From positions 2,294,001 through 2,358,000 of the forward strand of contig NZ_CP054585.1 of assembly GCF_003721435.2 (NCBI RefSeq): a stretch of DNA of 64,000 nt, given 5' to 3'. Below are positions 33,427 to 42,381 of the stretch, one piece after another (within the stretch, counting starts at the first letter, position 1; each line of letters begins with the position of its first letter). A program made the translations under genes and the position numbers. The notes under the pieces are model-generated. The model was not told where the DNA came from and did not search any database. It saw nothing but the letters and a program-made list of their open reading frames with translations. This stretch comes from Halorubrum sp. CBA1229. Its GTDB lineage: Archaea; Halobacteriota; Halobacteria; Halobacteriales; Haloferacaceae.

Positions 33427-33451
33427 TGTACAAGTCTGTACACTAATTTAA
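33427..33451 (-). promoter_or_regulatory. trp operon promoter with two TGTACA boxes
   Basis: On the minus strand TTAAATTA (33444-33451) is a good TATA box. Directly downstream are two TGTACA hexamers (33437-33442 and 33427-33432), 4 bp apart, lying between the TATA box and the predicted start near 33420. TGTACA is the TRP-box consensus bound by TrpY in Methanothermobacter thermautotrophicus. A bound repressor here would block polymerase. Confidence 0.65.
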
Positions 33452-33511
33452 CCCTGTCGCCGCGACGGGACGCGTTCACACGACGAGAAGCGAGCGACGG
33501 CCGGCCCCGGC

Positions 33512-35224
33512 TCAGAACAGGCCGGGGACTAGGACGTACGTCAGCAGCATTCCGAACAGCCCGGCGAACAGCGCGAACAGCGCCATCGGGACGATGGCCT
33601 TCCGCAGCAGGTCACCCTCGCGTCCGGTGATCCCGACGACGCCGCAGATGGCGGCGACGTTCAGCACCGACACCATGTTACCGAGGCCGCCGCCGACGTT
33701 CTGGAGGCTGACGACGATCGTCCGGGAGAGCCCGACCGTCTCGGCGGCGTTGTACTGGAGCACGCTGAAGAGGATGTTCGACGACGTGTTGCTGCCGGTC
33801 ATGAACGACCCGATGGCGCCGACCCACGGCGAAACGACCGGCAGCAGGCCGCCGGCGCCCATGGCGAGCGCGCGGCTCAGCGCCTCCATCATCCCGAGCA
33901 GGTCGGCGGTGTTCGTCTGCGACTGGATCATGATCTGCGTCATCGAGACGGCGATGATCAGCGTGAGCGCCGCGGGCGCGACCTGCGTCACCGAGCGTCG
34001 CCAGGCCGCCCCCATCTCGTCGGCGTCCATCCCGTGGAGGAGACCGGTGAGGATCGCGATGGGGATGAACGGCATCGTCCCCGGGAGGTAGAGGTACTGG
34101 AGGGTGTAGCCGAGCTCGGTGCCTAGGATCGAGTCGAGGCTGACCGTGAAGCTCTGGATCCAGCCGAGCACGGCGACGCCGCCGACCGTGAGGTCCGGCC
34201 AGCGCGTGACGAGCAGCGCGAGCGCGACGAGCAGGTACGGCGTCCACGCGAGCAGCACGGGCATCTCTTTTCTCGGCCGGTCCCGAGCGATCTCGTCGAG
34301 TTCCAGCCCGCCGAGCCACGTGTCGGTCCACGTCGACTCGTCGGGGAAGTCCCACTCGCGCTCCGGGACGAGGACGTCGTTGTTCGCGAGCAGGAGGCCG
34401 ACCGCGAGCACCACGAACCCGGCCGCGATGTCGGGGAGCGCGGGGCCGACGAACCACGCGATCAGGAGCTGCGTCCCGCCGGTGACGGCGCCGAGGAGCA
34501 GCGCGAACGGCGCGATGGGGAGGGTGCTCCGCACGGCGCGCGAAACGCTCCGTCCGCCGTCGGCGTCGCCGAACCAGTAGGTCAGGAAGAACACGCCGAG
34601 CAGCCCCCAGAAGACGTACGTCACTCCGGTGACCACGCCGCTCCAGGCGGAGACCATCGAGAGGAACTCGCCGACGCCCATCGAGCCCGACAGCGCCGGT
34701 TCGATGACCGCGCCGGTGCCCCCGATGACGGGGGTGCCGGCCGCCCCGAACGGCGGGTTCGGCGCGTTGAAGAAGAGGCCGAACACCGCGGCGGCCAGCG
34801 GCGGAAACCCGAGGCCGATGAGCAGCGGCGCGGCGAGCGCGCCCGGCGTCCCGAAGCCGGCCGCCCCCTCGATGATCGTCATGAACCCGAGACCGACGAG
34901 GAGCACTTGGATGCGACGGTCCTCCTCGATCTGTCCGAAGTACCACCGGATCGTGGCGATGGCGCCGCTGCCTTCGAGGTAGTTCATCAGCAGGATGGCA
35001 CCGAACACGATGAGGATGATGTCCACGGCCTGGAGCACGCCGTACACCGCCGACGCGACAAGCCAGTTTGGCTCCATGCCCCAGTAGGTGAGCCCGATAC
35101 CGGTCGCGAGGAGCCAGCCGACCCCCATCGCTCGCGCCGCGGACCAACGGAGCCCCGCGAGCAGCACGAACGCGACGCCGATCGGCACGGCACCGACGAG
35201 TGCGAGTGAGAGCACGTTAGTCAT
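33512..35224 (-). CDS. lctP: L-lactate permease family transporter
   Basis: 570 residues, about 13-14 TM helices, standard LctP/LldP length. Family phrases: VGLGFMTIIEGAAGFGTPGALAAP split around residue 110, FNAPNPPFGAAGTPVIGG near 148, VSPWVGAIGSFMTGSNTSSN near 465 and LQNVGGGLGNMVSVLNVAA near 505. It imports lactate or glycolate with protons or Na+. The N-terminus MTNVLSLALVGAVPIGVAF is the first helix. No lactate dehydrogenase gene is adjacent; the 190-bp upstream region is AT-rich and holds likely promoters. Confidence 0.95.
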   Translation of the reverse strand: MTNVLSLALVGAVPIGVAFVLLAGLRWSAARAMGVGWLLATGIGLTYWGMEPNWLVASAVYGVLQAVDIILIVFGAILLMNYLEGSGAIATIRWYFGQIEEDRRIQVLLVGLGFMTIIEGAAGFGTPGALAAPLLIGLGFPPLAAAVFGLFFNAPNPPFGAAGTPVIGGTGAVIEPALSGSMGVGEFLSMVSAWSGVVTGVTYVFWGLLGVFFLTYWFGDADGGRSVSRAVRSTLPIAPFALLLGAVTGGTQLLIAWFVGPALPDIAAGFVVLAVGLLLANNDVLVPEREWDFPDESTWTDTWLGGLELDEIARDRPRKEMPVLLAWTPYLLVALALLVTRWPDLTVGGVAVLGWIQSFTVSLDSILGTELGYTLQYLYLPGTMPFIPIAILTGLLHGMDADEMGAAWRRSVTQVAPAALTLIIAVSMTQIMIQSQTNTADLLGMMEALSRALAMGAGGLLPVVSPWVGAIGSFMTGSNTSSNILFSVLQYNAAETVGLSRTIVVSLQNVGGGLGNMVSVLNVAAICGVVGITGREGDLLRKAIVPMALFALFAGLFGMLLTYVLVPGLF

Positions 35225-35264
35225 GGTTGGTGACTACGCCCATGCGTCACCGTCGCGCGACCGC

Positions 35265-35352
35265 CCATATGTAATTTTCTTTTCCCGTGACATCAATCCG
35301 AGATGCCGACTGCTGCCCCCGATTTTTAACATTATTATAAATGATATATCTC
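35265..35352 (-). promoter_or_regulatory. AT-rich promoter region upstream of lctP
   Basis: A stretch unusually AT-rich for this window (AATTTTCTTTTC near 35273, TTTTTAACATTATTATAAAT near 35324). Minus-strand TATA-like words lie 45-120 bp before the lctP start, so a leadered transcript or several start sites are possible. No clear inverted repeat was found. Confidence 0.4.
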
Positions 35353-35415
35353 GATCGAGGGCGCGGTCGCGAGGCCCCCGTGAGAAAGCCTCGCCCGCTC
35401 TCTCGCGGCCGCCCG

Positions 35416-35676
35416 TCACCCGTCGGCGAGCTGGATCCCCCGCGCAATCACGTACATCAGCACGACGCCCGCGCCGACGGCCAGCACGAACTGCGACGCG
35501 ACGGTCAGGAGGCCCGCGAGCAGCCCTCCGGGGCCGACAAGCAGCGTGATAAGGAACAGGAGCAGCGCCGCTCCTCCGAACAGGATGACGAGCCCGGCGA
35601 GCGGCAACGCCTCCGACAGGATCTGACCGAGGTCCAACTCTCCCGACGCCTGATCGATGAACGGCGGTGACGACAT
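35416..35676 (-). CDS. Small two-TM membrane protein
   Basis: 86 residues from ATG 35676 (MSSPPFIDQASGELDLGQIL). Two long hydrophobic helices (about 24-46 and 52-78) are joined by a GPGG turn, with a short charged C-terminus (ARGIQLADG). No family is recognised. It lies 48 bp downstream of dabA on the same strand and could be part of that transporter's transcript, or an independent gene: TTATAAATG at about 35700-35708 is TATA-like and 25-30 bp upstream. Confidence 0.72.
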   Translation of the reverse strand: MSSPPFIDQASGELDLGQILSEALPLAGLVILFGGAALLLFLITLLVGPGGLLAGLLTVASQFVLAVGAGVVLMYVIARGIQLADG

Positions 35677-35724
35677 GGTCGTACCGTCTGCGCACACACT
35701 TATAAATGGAGCAGCGCGCCCGCG

Positions 35725-38256
35725 TCAGTCGTCGGCGGCCGCGGGGGCGACCGGATCCTCCGGCTCGGTCGGCGCCTCCGGGTCACTCGTCGCTTCCGGC
35801 CCGGCCGGTGCCTCCGGTTCCGCCGCCGACGGCTCGGACATCGGCTCCCACTCCATGCCGCGCTCGTACCGGAACGCGCGGTGGTCCCGGGTGGGGTCGA
35901 CGACCGTCAGCGAGAGCCACTCGTTGTCGAGCAGCTCGGTCACCTCGTCGTGGTCGGCCAGGGCGTCGGTGACGCGCTCGACCGGCGCGTGGAGGACCGC
36001 GGAGAGCCGGAGCGGCTGATGGTACGGCGTCTCGTGGTCGGCCATCAGCGACTGGCGGGGGAGGCCGGTCATCAGATCGCCGCCGTTGCCCTGGTAGACG
36101 CCGACGTTGCCGACGGGGTTCTGCGTCGCCTTCGACCCGCTCCCGTAGGCCGCGTTGTCGACGGTCGAGAAGTAGTACTGGGCGTTGATCCACTGGGTGA
36201 CGACCATCGGCCCCGCGAGGATCGACTCGAGCGCGTCGCCGTCGGGGTCGGTCGACCAGTCGTACGAGTGGAGGAACGCGCGGCCGTCGAGGTCGAGGTC
36301 GCTCGTCAGCTCGCGGGGCCCGACGACGAAGCCGGCGTTGCCGGCCAGCCCCCACTCGGGACGCGTCTCGGCCCAGTCGCCGGCGCGGCGCTCGGTCTCC
36401 TCGACGCCCGCCACGGCGTCGGCACCCATCGACGCGGCGCGCTCGGCGGCCGCGCCCTCGCGGGCGGCGTCGAGGTCCGCGCGCAACCGCGCGAGGTCGT
36501 CCGCGTGGCTCTCCGGCACGTCGCCGTACAGCTCGACCTCGTCGGTCGTCGTGTTGTGCTCGCCGGCGAGGAAGACGGTGTCGTCGGGGACGTCGAAGCC
36601 GCGCTCGCGCAGCGCCGCCTTCACACCGGCGTCGTTGCAGATCGACGCGAGGACGCGGGCGTTCGGCCCGCCGGGGTTGCCGGCGCACGCGCCGCAGTCC
36701 AGGCTCGAGTCGTACGGGTTGTTCGTCGTCTCGCTCGCGTGCCCGACGAAGGCGACGAGCCGGCCGAACTCCTCCCACCCCATCAGCTCGAAGGCGGTCG
36801 CGGCGTACTCGACCTTCTCTTCATCGGTCAGCCCCACGGGCAGGTCGCCCGCGTGAGTGTGCTGGTGGTGGACGGTCTGCTCGCAGAACTCGCGGTCGTC
36901 GGGCACCGCGTCGTCGGCGGCCCCCAGCAGGTCGCGGACGCGACCCGGGAGGAGCGTGCGGGCCGCGAGCGCGAGCCCGTAGCCGCTCCCGGCGTTCTCG
37001 ACGAAGCCGAAGGCGCTGGCGGGGTTCGTTTTCAGCTTCTTGACGACCTCGCCCGCGACCTCGCGGACGCTCGACCGGCGGTCGCGACGCGCCCGCGCCT
37101 CCCGCTCGGTCGGGATCTCGCTGATCCGGTGTTGCGGTTCCAAGATCGGCGGACAGGCGTCGACCGACGTCTCGGCGTCGTACCCCTGATACTCCATCGG
37201 GACGCCGAAGAAGCCGGCGTAGCCGTGGGTCTCGTAGTCGCCCTCGGCCTCGACGTGACGCCGGATCACCTCCGAGCGGGTGTCGATGCAGAACACCAGC
37301 TGCGCGTCGGGGCGGTCCGACGGTCCGCCTCCCGCGGCCGGCGACTCGCCCTCGGCTGCCGGCTCGCTCTCGGCCAACGCCCGGCTCTCGGCGGCGACGC
37401 GGTCGACGACCTCGGTGCGGTAGCTCGCCTCCCACGCGCTCAGGAACGCCTCGGCGAGCTCGTCGGCCGGGTCGGCGTCAGCGGCGTCGGGGCCGGTGGC
37501 GGCGTCGAGTTCGACGCCGAACCCGTCGAGCAGCGCGAGACGCACCGCGAGGTACTCCGCCAGCGTGATCGGGCACGCCGACTGCCACGCGCCGTCGTCG
37601 TCCGCGCGCCGCTTGATGAAGCCGGTCCACCCCGGGAGCGCGGCCAGCTGCGCCTCGAAGATCGGTACCCACTGGCTCTCCGGGTACGGGTCGAGGACGG
37701 CCTCGATCGCTTCGGTCGGGGTCTCGGGGAGCGACGCGAGGATCCCCTCGTCGGGGACCGCGGCGTCGTGTGCCGCCACCTCGCGGAAGGCGGCGTAGAA
37801 CCCGTCGTCGCGGTCCGGCATCGACCACGCGGCGTGTCCCTCGTCGAGGAAGGCCGAGAGCCACTTCGTCAGCACGTGGTCGACCCGCTCGGCCCCCTCG
37901 TCAGACGGGGCCGCGTCCTCGTCAGACGGCGCCGACTCGACCGCGGCGTCCACGCGCTCCAGCAGCGTCTCCGGGTCGGCCTCGTAGCCGCGGTCAGCGA
38001 GCTCCGACTCGAGCGTCTCCCGGTCGATCCGCCCGTCGTCGAGCGCGGCCCGGAACGCCTCCCGGCTCGGGTAGCCGCGGCCGCCCAGCAGGTCGGCCGC
38101 CTGCGTCACCGCCTCGTCGAACGGCACGTTCTCGAACCCCGAAAGGGGGTTGGCGGTCACGAACGAGTGGATCGGCCAGACCGACCCGACCGTCGCCGCC
38201 GCCTCGTCGATGCTGTCGTGGATGACGCTGTCGTCGATGGTTGATTCGGTGCTCAT
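35725..38256 (-). CDS. dabA: DabA, carbonic-anhydrase-like subunit of the DAB inorganic carbon transporter
   Basis: 843 residues, the DUF2309/DabA family. Zinc-site residues match those known in Halothiobacillus DabA: CIDTRSE (Cys and Asp near residues 323-325), GHASETTNNPY (His near 502) and DCGACAG (Cys near 517). WPIHSFVTANPLSGF at the N-terminus and VTQWINAQYYFSTVDNAAYG near 690 are family-typical. With DabB it hydrates CO2 to bicarbonate vectorially, driven by the ion gradient, on the cytoplasmic face. Acidic inserts (about 105-125, 268-285, 320 region) and a Pro/Glu tail are halophilic additions. Its ATG overlaps the dabB stop by 1 nt. Confidence 0.95.
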   Translation of the reverse strand: MSTESTIDDSVIHDSIDEAAATVGSVWPIHSFVTANPLSGFENVPFDEAVTQAADLLGGRGYPSREAFRAALDDGRIDRETLESELADRGYEADPETLLERVDAAVESAPSDEDAAPSDEGAERVDHVLTKWLSAFLDEGHAAWSMPDRDDGFYAAFREVAAHDAAVPDEGILASLPETPTEAIEAVLDPYPESQWVPIFEAQLAALPGWTGFIKRRADDDGAWQSACPITLAEYLAVRLALLDGFGVELDAATGPDAADADPADELAEAFLSAWEASYRTEVVDRVAAESRALAESEPAAEGESPAAGGGPSDRPDAQLVFCIDTRSEVIRRHVEAEGDYETHGYAGFFGVPMEYQGYDAETSVDACPPILEPQHRISEIPTEREARARRDRRSSVREVAGEVVKKLKTNPASAFGFVENAGSGYGLALAARTLLPGRVRDLLGAADDAVPDDREFCEQTVHHQHTHAGDLPVGLTDEEKVEYAATAFELMGWEEFGRLVAFVGHASETTNNPYDSSLDCGACAGNPGGPNARVLASICNDAGVKAALRERGFDVPDDTVFLAGEHNTTTDEVELYGDVPESHADDLARLRADLDAAREGAAAERAASMGADAVAGVEETERRAGDWAETRPEWGLAGNAGFVVGPRELTSDLDLDGRAFLHSYDWSTDPDGDALESILAGPMVVTQWINAQYYFSTVDNAAYGSGSKATQNPVGNVGVYQGNGGDLMTGLPRQSLMADHETPYHQPLRLSAVLHAPVERVTDALADHDEVTELLDNEWLSLTVVDPTRDHRAFRYERGMEWEPMSEPSAAEPEAPAGPEATSDPEAPTEPEDPVAPAAADD

Positions 38257-39755
38257 TAGGCGCCTCCGTCGTCGTACTCTCCGGTGTTCGTCAGGACGGT
38301 ACCGGGGGACGGGTGCCCCGCGTTCAGCAGCGCGACGTAGAGGCGCCGGCTGCGCTCGTGGACGCCGGCCTCCATCGCGAGGTACGCCGCGAGGAAGGCG
38401 ACGGCCACGAGACCGTGGACCGCGGTCAGCTCGGTCGGCGCGGTGACGACCGGGAGCCCGGCCAAGAGCGTCGAAACGGCCCTGTACACCAGCGCGTACA
38501 CGGTGATTGCCGGAAGGAAGGCCAGCGGGACCGCGCCGTAGCGGACCCCCGCCGGGAGCTCGGCGTGCCCGACCGCGCCGCGCGCCGCGTGGAGGGTAGT
38601 GAAAACCACGAACAGGACGAGCAGGAGACCGCTGTCGACGCTCGTCCCTTTCCCCGTCAGCAGCACGAAGACCGCGCCCCCCGCCAGTCCGGTCGCCAGC
38701 GTCACGGCGAGATCGAGGACGCGGAATCCGCCGGTCGCGTCCTTCGCCTTCTCGGCCGGGCTCGTCCGCTCGATCCCGCCGCCCGCGCCGAGGAACTGGT
38801 ACGCCTTATAAAACCCGTGCAGAATCAGATGGGTGATCGCGGCCCCGAAGAAGCCGAGGCCGGCCTGCATGATCATGAATCCCATCTGCCCCACCGTGGA
38901 GCAGGCCAACTTGCTCTTAACGTCCGGGCGGACGGACTTGAGGAGCTTCCCAAGCAGCGCGCTGGCCGCGCCGACCGCGACGATCGCGAGCATGAGGGTC
39001 GCGTCGCCGGTGACGACCGGCGCGAAGCGTAACAGGAGGACGCCGCCGGCGTTGACGAAGCCGGCGTGCATCAGCGCCGACGCCGGCGTGGGCGCGGTCA
39101 TCGAGGAGAGGAGCCAGCCGTGGAACGGCACGAGGGCGGACTGGATCATCGCCGCGAGGACGAGCGAGCCGGCGGCGACGAGCCATATCGGCCCGCCGAG
39201 CGCGTCGGCGGCCGCGGCGACGCCCGATACCGTCGTCGCGCCGGTCGCCCACCAGAGCGCCGCCAGCGCGACGCCGAGGAGCGCGCTGCTGGCGACGAAG
39301 TACCGCCGGGCGACCGCCGCGGCCGCCCGCGCCTGCTCCCAGCCGTCGACGATGCCGATCAGCCTCGCCATCGCCAGCCCCATCGCCAGCCACAGCAGTC
39401 CGAACAGGGCGAGGTGGTCGGCCGCGACGAGCGTCATCACGACCGTTACGAACCCGAACACGGTGAGGAAGAACTCCGTCTCGTGGGCGCTCCCCGCCAT
39501 GTAGCGGCGCGAGTAGCTGTGGACGACGCCGCCGAAGAAGGCGACGACGACCCACATCAGGACGGTCAGCCCGTCGACGGCGACGACCCCGGGGATCTCC
39601 GGAGCGAACCCGAACCGAACTCGGCCGACGAGCGCGGCGACGCTCGCGGCGAACAGCGACCACGCGAGCCACGTGAGTGCGACGGGCACGACCGGCCTCT
39701 CGGCCGTCGTGTCCGGGAGCGCTCCGACCGCCGGTTTCGAGGTAGACCCTGACAT
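38256..39755 (-). CDS. dabB: DabB, NuoL-like proton/cation-conducting subunit of the DAB transporter
   Basis: 499 residues, about 13 TM helices, of the NuoL/MrpA antiporter-like family. HSYSRRYMAG near residue 80, PFHGWLLSSMTAPTPASALMHAG near 210 and KLACSTVGQMGFMIMQAGLG near 283 carry the buried Lys/His/Glu of the ion channel; HGFYKAYQFLGAG follows. It couples ion entry to DabA CO2 hydration. It is the first gene of a tight dabBA operon. The region upstream is AT-rich with an inverted repeat that may be an operator. No neighbouring RuBisCO is seen. Confidence 0.93.
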   Translation of the reverse strand: MSGSTSKPAVGALPDTTAERPVVPVALTWLAWSLFAASVAALVGRVRFGFAPEIPGVVAVDGLTVLMWVVVAFFGGVVHSYSRRYMAGSAHETEFFLTVFGFVTVVMTLVAADHLALFGLLWLAMGLAMARLIGIVDGWEQARAAAAVARRYFVASSALLGVALAALWWATGATTVSGVAAAADALGGPIWLVAAGSLVLAAMIQSALVPFHGWLLSSMTAPTPASALMHAGFVNAGGVLLLRFAPVVTGDATLMLAIVAVGAASALLGKLLKSVRPDVKSKLACSTVGQMGFMIMQAGLGFFGAAITHLILHGFYKAYQFLGAGGGIERTSPAEKAKDATGGFRVLDLAVTLATGLAGGAVFVLLTGKGTSVDSGLLLVLFVVFTTLHAARGAVGHAELPAGVRYGAVPLAFLPAITVYALVYRAVSTLLAGLPVVTAPTELTAVHGLVAVAFLAAYLAMEAGVHERSRRLYVALLNAGHPSPGTVLTNTGEYDDGGA

Positions 39756-39840
39756 CGTTCAGTCCGTGCGACCGTTCTCGGCAGCCGACGTGACTCCGCC
39801 GGGCCGATTCTGGTCGTCTTCACTCCGCTTTGAGAACAGA

Positions 39841-39908
39841 TTGTGTATTAAATCTATTTATCTTCACAATTCGTTCGATATAACTACATTATAGAACATT
39901 ATAGTTAT
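39841..39908 (-). promoter_or_regulatory. AT-rich control region of dabBA with nested inverted repeats
   Basis: In the 333-bp gap between divergent dabB and the amidohydrolase gene, TTGTG (39841-39845) pairs with CACAA (39865-39869) across TATTAAATCTATTTATCTT. ATAACTA (39880-39886) pairs with TAGTTAT (39902-39908), and CATTATAGAA/CATTATAG is a direct repeat between them. TATA words occur in both directions. The sequence is far more AT-rich than its surroundings, and the two symmetrical sites suggest a dimeric regulator. They lie 85-150 bp before dabB, so the dab leader may be long. Confidence 0.5.
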
Positions 39909-40088
39909 TGGCGGCGGCAGAGGGGACTAGGCAAGGAGAAGGGTGGTGACGGGTCCGCGGGCCGGCTCGGACCGGCCGTCGCAGTCTCGCCGCCGCGACT
40001 GATCCGCTCCCGTTCGTCGACCTCGTTCACGGTTCGTTCGCGATCCGCGTTCAGAAAACCATATCGTTCTCCGATCCGCACTGTCGGT

Positions 40089-41105
40089 ATGGAGGAGATA
40101 ACGGGGACCGTCCTCGCCGGGGAGTCGTTCGAGCCGACTCGCGGCCGCGTCGTTGTCGAGGACGGCCGGATCGAGGCCGTCGAGGAGGTCGAAACGGGGT
40201 CGACCGACATCATCGCGCCCGCGTTCGTCAACGCGCACACGCACCTGGGTGACTCCGTCGCGAAGGAGGCGGCCGTCGGGCTGTCGCTCGACGAGGCGGT
40301 GGCCCCGCCGGAGAGCCTGAAACACCGGCGGCTCGCGGCCGCCGACCGCGCCGAGCTCGTGTCGGCGATGCGCCGGACGCTCCGATACATGCGGCGGACG
40401 GGGACGGTCTCCTGTCTGGACTTCCGCGAGAACGGGGTGCCCGGGGCGCGGGCGCTCCGCGAGGCGACGGCGCCCCTCGACGTCGACCCGTTCGTCTTCG
40501 GGAGCGGTGACCCCGCCGTCCTCGATGTCGCCGACGGATACGGCGCGTCCGGCGCGAACGACGACGCGTTCGACGCGGAGCGCGCCGCCTGCGCGGAGCG
40601 GGGCGTCCCCTTCGCCATCCACGCCGGCGAGCCGGACGCGACCGACATCCACCCGGCGCTCGACTTGGAGCCGGACCTGCTCGTCCACATGGTGCACGCG
40701 GAGCGAGAGCACCTCGACCGCGTCGCTGAGCAGTCGGTGCCGATCGCCGTCTGCCCCCGTGCGAACACCGTTCTCGGCGTCGGCGACCCGCCGATCCGAG
40801 AGCTGCTCGATCACGCGACGGTCGCGCTCGGCACGGACAACGTCATGTTGAACTCCCCGTCGATGTTCCGCGAGATGGCGAACGCGGCGAAGCGGTTCGA
40901 CGTGACCGACCGGGAAGTCCTCCGGATGGCGACCGCCGCCGGCGCCGAGATCGCGGGGCTCGACTGCGGCGTCATCGAGCCCGGTCGCCGGGCGGCGCTC
41001 GTCGTCATCGACGGCGGCTCGGACAACCTGGTCGACACCGAGGACCCGGTGCGAGCCGTCGTCCGTCGCGCGAGCGCGCTCGACGTCGACCGCGTCGTTA
41101 TTTAA
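40089..41105 (+). CDS. Amidohydrolase-family metal hydrolase
   Basis: 338 residues of the ATZ/TRZ-like amidohydrolase fold. Metal and catalytic motifs in order: NAHTHLGDS near residue 50, IHAGEPDATD near 178, LVHMVHAE near 201 and ALGTDNVMLNSP near 250. APAFVNAHTH and EPGRRAALVVID flank the barrel in the small beta-sandwich domain. It deaminates or hydrolyses a purine, pyrimidine or amide; the substrate is unclear. The region resembles 5'-methylthioadenosine/S-adenosylhomocysteine deaminase relatives but is shorter. Confidence 0.9.
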   Translation: MEEITGTVLAGESFEPTRGRVVVEDGRIEAVEEVETGSTDIIAPAFVNAHTHLGDSVAKEAAVGLSLDEAVAPPESLKHRRLAAADRAELVSAMRRTLRYMRRTGTVSCLDFRENGVPGARALREATAPLDVDPFVFGSGDPAVLDVADGYGASGANDDAFDAERAACAERGVPFAIHAGEPDATDIHPALDLEPDLLVHMVHAEREHLDRVAEQSVPIAVCPRANTVLGVGDPPIRELLDHATVALGTDNVMLNSPSMFREMANAAKRFDVTDREVLRMATAAGAEIAGLDCGVIEPGRRAALVVIDGGSDNLVDTEDPVRAVVRRASALDVDRVVI

Positions 41106-41129
41106 CCCGGATTTTAAACTGATCGCGGA

Positions 41130-41603
41130 TTAGGAGTCGGTCTCGGCGTCGAACGTCCCGAACGGCGTCGTCTCGTGGCTCCGCACGAGGACCTCGTCGG
41201 CGACGGTGAGCCCCATGTCGAGTAGCTCCTGTGCCACGGGCGTGATGTCGTCGTCCGACTCGCCGACGACCGTCACGAGGAGGTTCTGCTCGCCGGTGAC
41301 CAGCTCCTGGACCGAGACGACGCCGTCGACCTCGAGAATCTCCGGCAGCAGCTCGCCGCGCTCGGGTATCGACGCGGTGCAGTAGAGCAGCATCCGGAGC
41401 GGGTACCCCGACCGCTGGTAGTCGACCTCGGCGCTGTACCCCTTGATCACCCCGTCGGACTCGAGGCGCTGGATGCGCTTGCGGACGGTGCTGTCCGAGG
41501 TCCCGGCCCGCTCGGCGATGTCACCGGACGAGGTGTTCCGCGCGTCTTCCTGTAACGCGTACAGGATCGCCCTGTCCACGTCGTCGATCGCTTCGTCGGC
41601 CAT
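41130..41603 (-). CDS. Lrp/AsnC-family transcriptional regulator
   Basis: 157 residues. The N-terminal winged HTH (DDVDRAILYALQEDARN, IAERAGTSDSTVRKRIQRLESDGVIKGYSAEVD) is followed by a RAM ligand-binding domain (LLVTVVGESDDDITPVAQELLDMGL, VLVRSHETTPFGTFD). Such octameric regulators sense amino acids. Whether it controls trp or dab is unknown; its own promoter at about 41634-41645 is unusually AT-rich. Converging with the amidohydrolase gene, it ends 24 bp after that gene's stop. Confidence 0.94.
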   Translation of the reverse strand: MADEAIDDVDRAILYALQEDARNTSSGDIAERAGTSDSTVRKRIQRLESDGVIKGYSAEVDYQRSGYPLRMLLYCTASIPERGELLPEILEVDGVVSVQELVTGEQNLLVTVVGESDDDITPVAQELLDMGLTVADEVLVRSHETTPFGTFDAETDS

Positions 41604-41633
41604 ACCGGTGGCTCCGTGGCATGGCCACTTTAC

Positions 41634-41645
41634 TTTTATATATTA
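41634..41645 (-). promoter_or_regulatory. TATA box of the Lrp/AsnC gene
   Basis: The minus-strand sequence AATATATAAAAG lies about 30-40 bp before the ATG at 41603, inside a 27-bp AT run. It is the strongest TATA consensus in this half of the window. Confidence 0.6.
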
Positions 41646-41677
41646 TTTTTAAACCGGAAGCGCGAATCCGCCCCGGC

Positions 41678-42304
41678 CTACGCGACGTCGAGCGCGGTCG
41701 CCCCGTCCGCCTCGACGACGACCACCGGGACCTCGGCGTCGTCGATCACGGTGTCGGTCGTGGAGCCGAACACGAACCGCCCGACGGTGCCGGTCGTGGG
41801 GGCGCCGACGACCACGAGGTCGTAGTACGGGGACTGCTCGACGATCGCCCCCGCCGCGGTGCGGTCCTCGACGAGCCAGCGGTCAACCCGGTCGAAGCCG
41901 CCGAGGCGGTCGCGGGCGGCCGAGAGGAGGCGGTCGCCGGCGGCGGCGTACTCGTCGCTGTCGGCGTCGTCGACCGCCGTCGCGTCCCCGTCCACGAGCG
42001 CCTCGTCGGAGGGGACGACGTGGAACAGTTCGAGCCACGAGCCGGTCGCGTCGGCGATCTCGCGGGCCACGTCGACGGTCGCCCCGGTGTGGGGACCGGC
42101 GCCCACCGCAACCAGGATCGAAGACACCCGATCCGGGCGCGTCGCCCGGTCGACTCCCTTCAGACGGGCGTGTGCCGCCGTCTCGGTCGACTCGGCCGCC
42201 TCCCTGACGGCCGGCTCGACGACGGGCTCGCCGATCCGGTTCCCGATCCGGTCGTCGGCCACCGGCGACTCGGCGCTCGCCTCGTCCGCGTCGCTCCCGT
42301 GCAT
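41678..42304 (-). CDS. Universal stress protein (UspA family)
   Basis: 208 residues. An acidic haloarchaeal extension (1-60) is followed by one Usp domain: ILVAVGAGPHTGATVDVAREIAD, GSWLELFHVVP, and the ATP-site ending YDLVVVGAPTTGTVGRFVFGSTTDTV then VPVVVVEADG. The G-2x-G-9x-G-S/T pattern (GAPTTGTVGRFVFGST) predicts ATP binding. It is an individual gene upstream of the Lrp promoter. Confidence 0.92.
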   Translation of the reverse strand: MHGSDADEASAESPVADDRIGNRIGEPVVEPAVREAAESTETAAHARLKGVDRATRPDRVSSILVAVGAGPHTGATVDVAREIADATGSWLELFHVVPSDEALVDGDATAVDDADSDEYAAAGDRLLSAARDRLGGFDRVDRWLVEDRTAAGAIVEQSPYYDLVVVGAPTTGTVGRFVFGSTTDTVIDDAEVPVVVVEADGATALDVA

Positions 42305-42381
42305 ACCCCTACTGTCTGACGCGCGTCCGATAAATCCCGTTGGTCCGCGCCGCTCAGCCGCCCCGGTCGCCGCGAGCGGCG

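Noticed and set aside
41130-41603. Lrp/AsnC protein as the TrpY-like regulator of trp
   Set aside because: Its domains are HTH plus RAM, not the TrpY type, and it lies 8 kb away with no TGTACA pair in its own promoter. No evidence links it to the trp operon.
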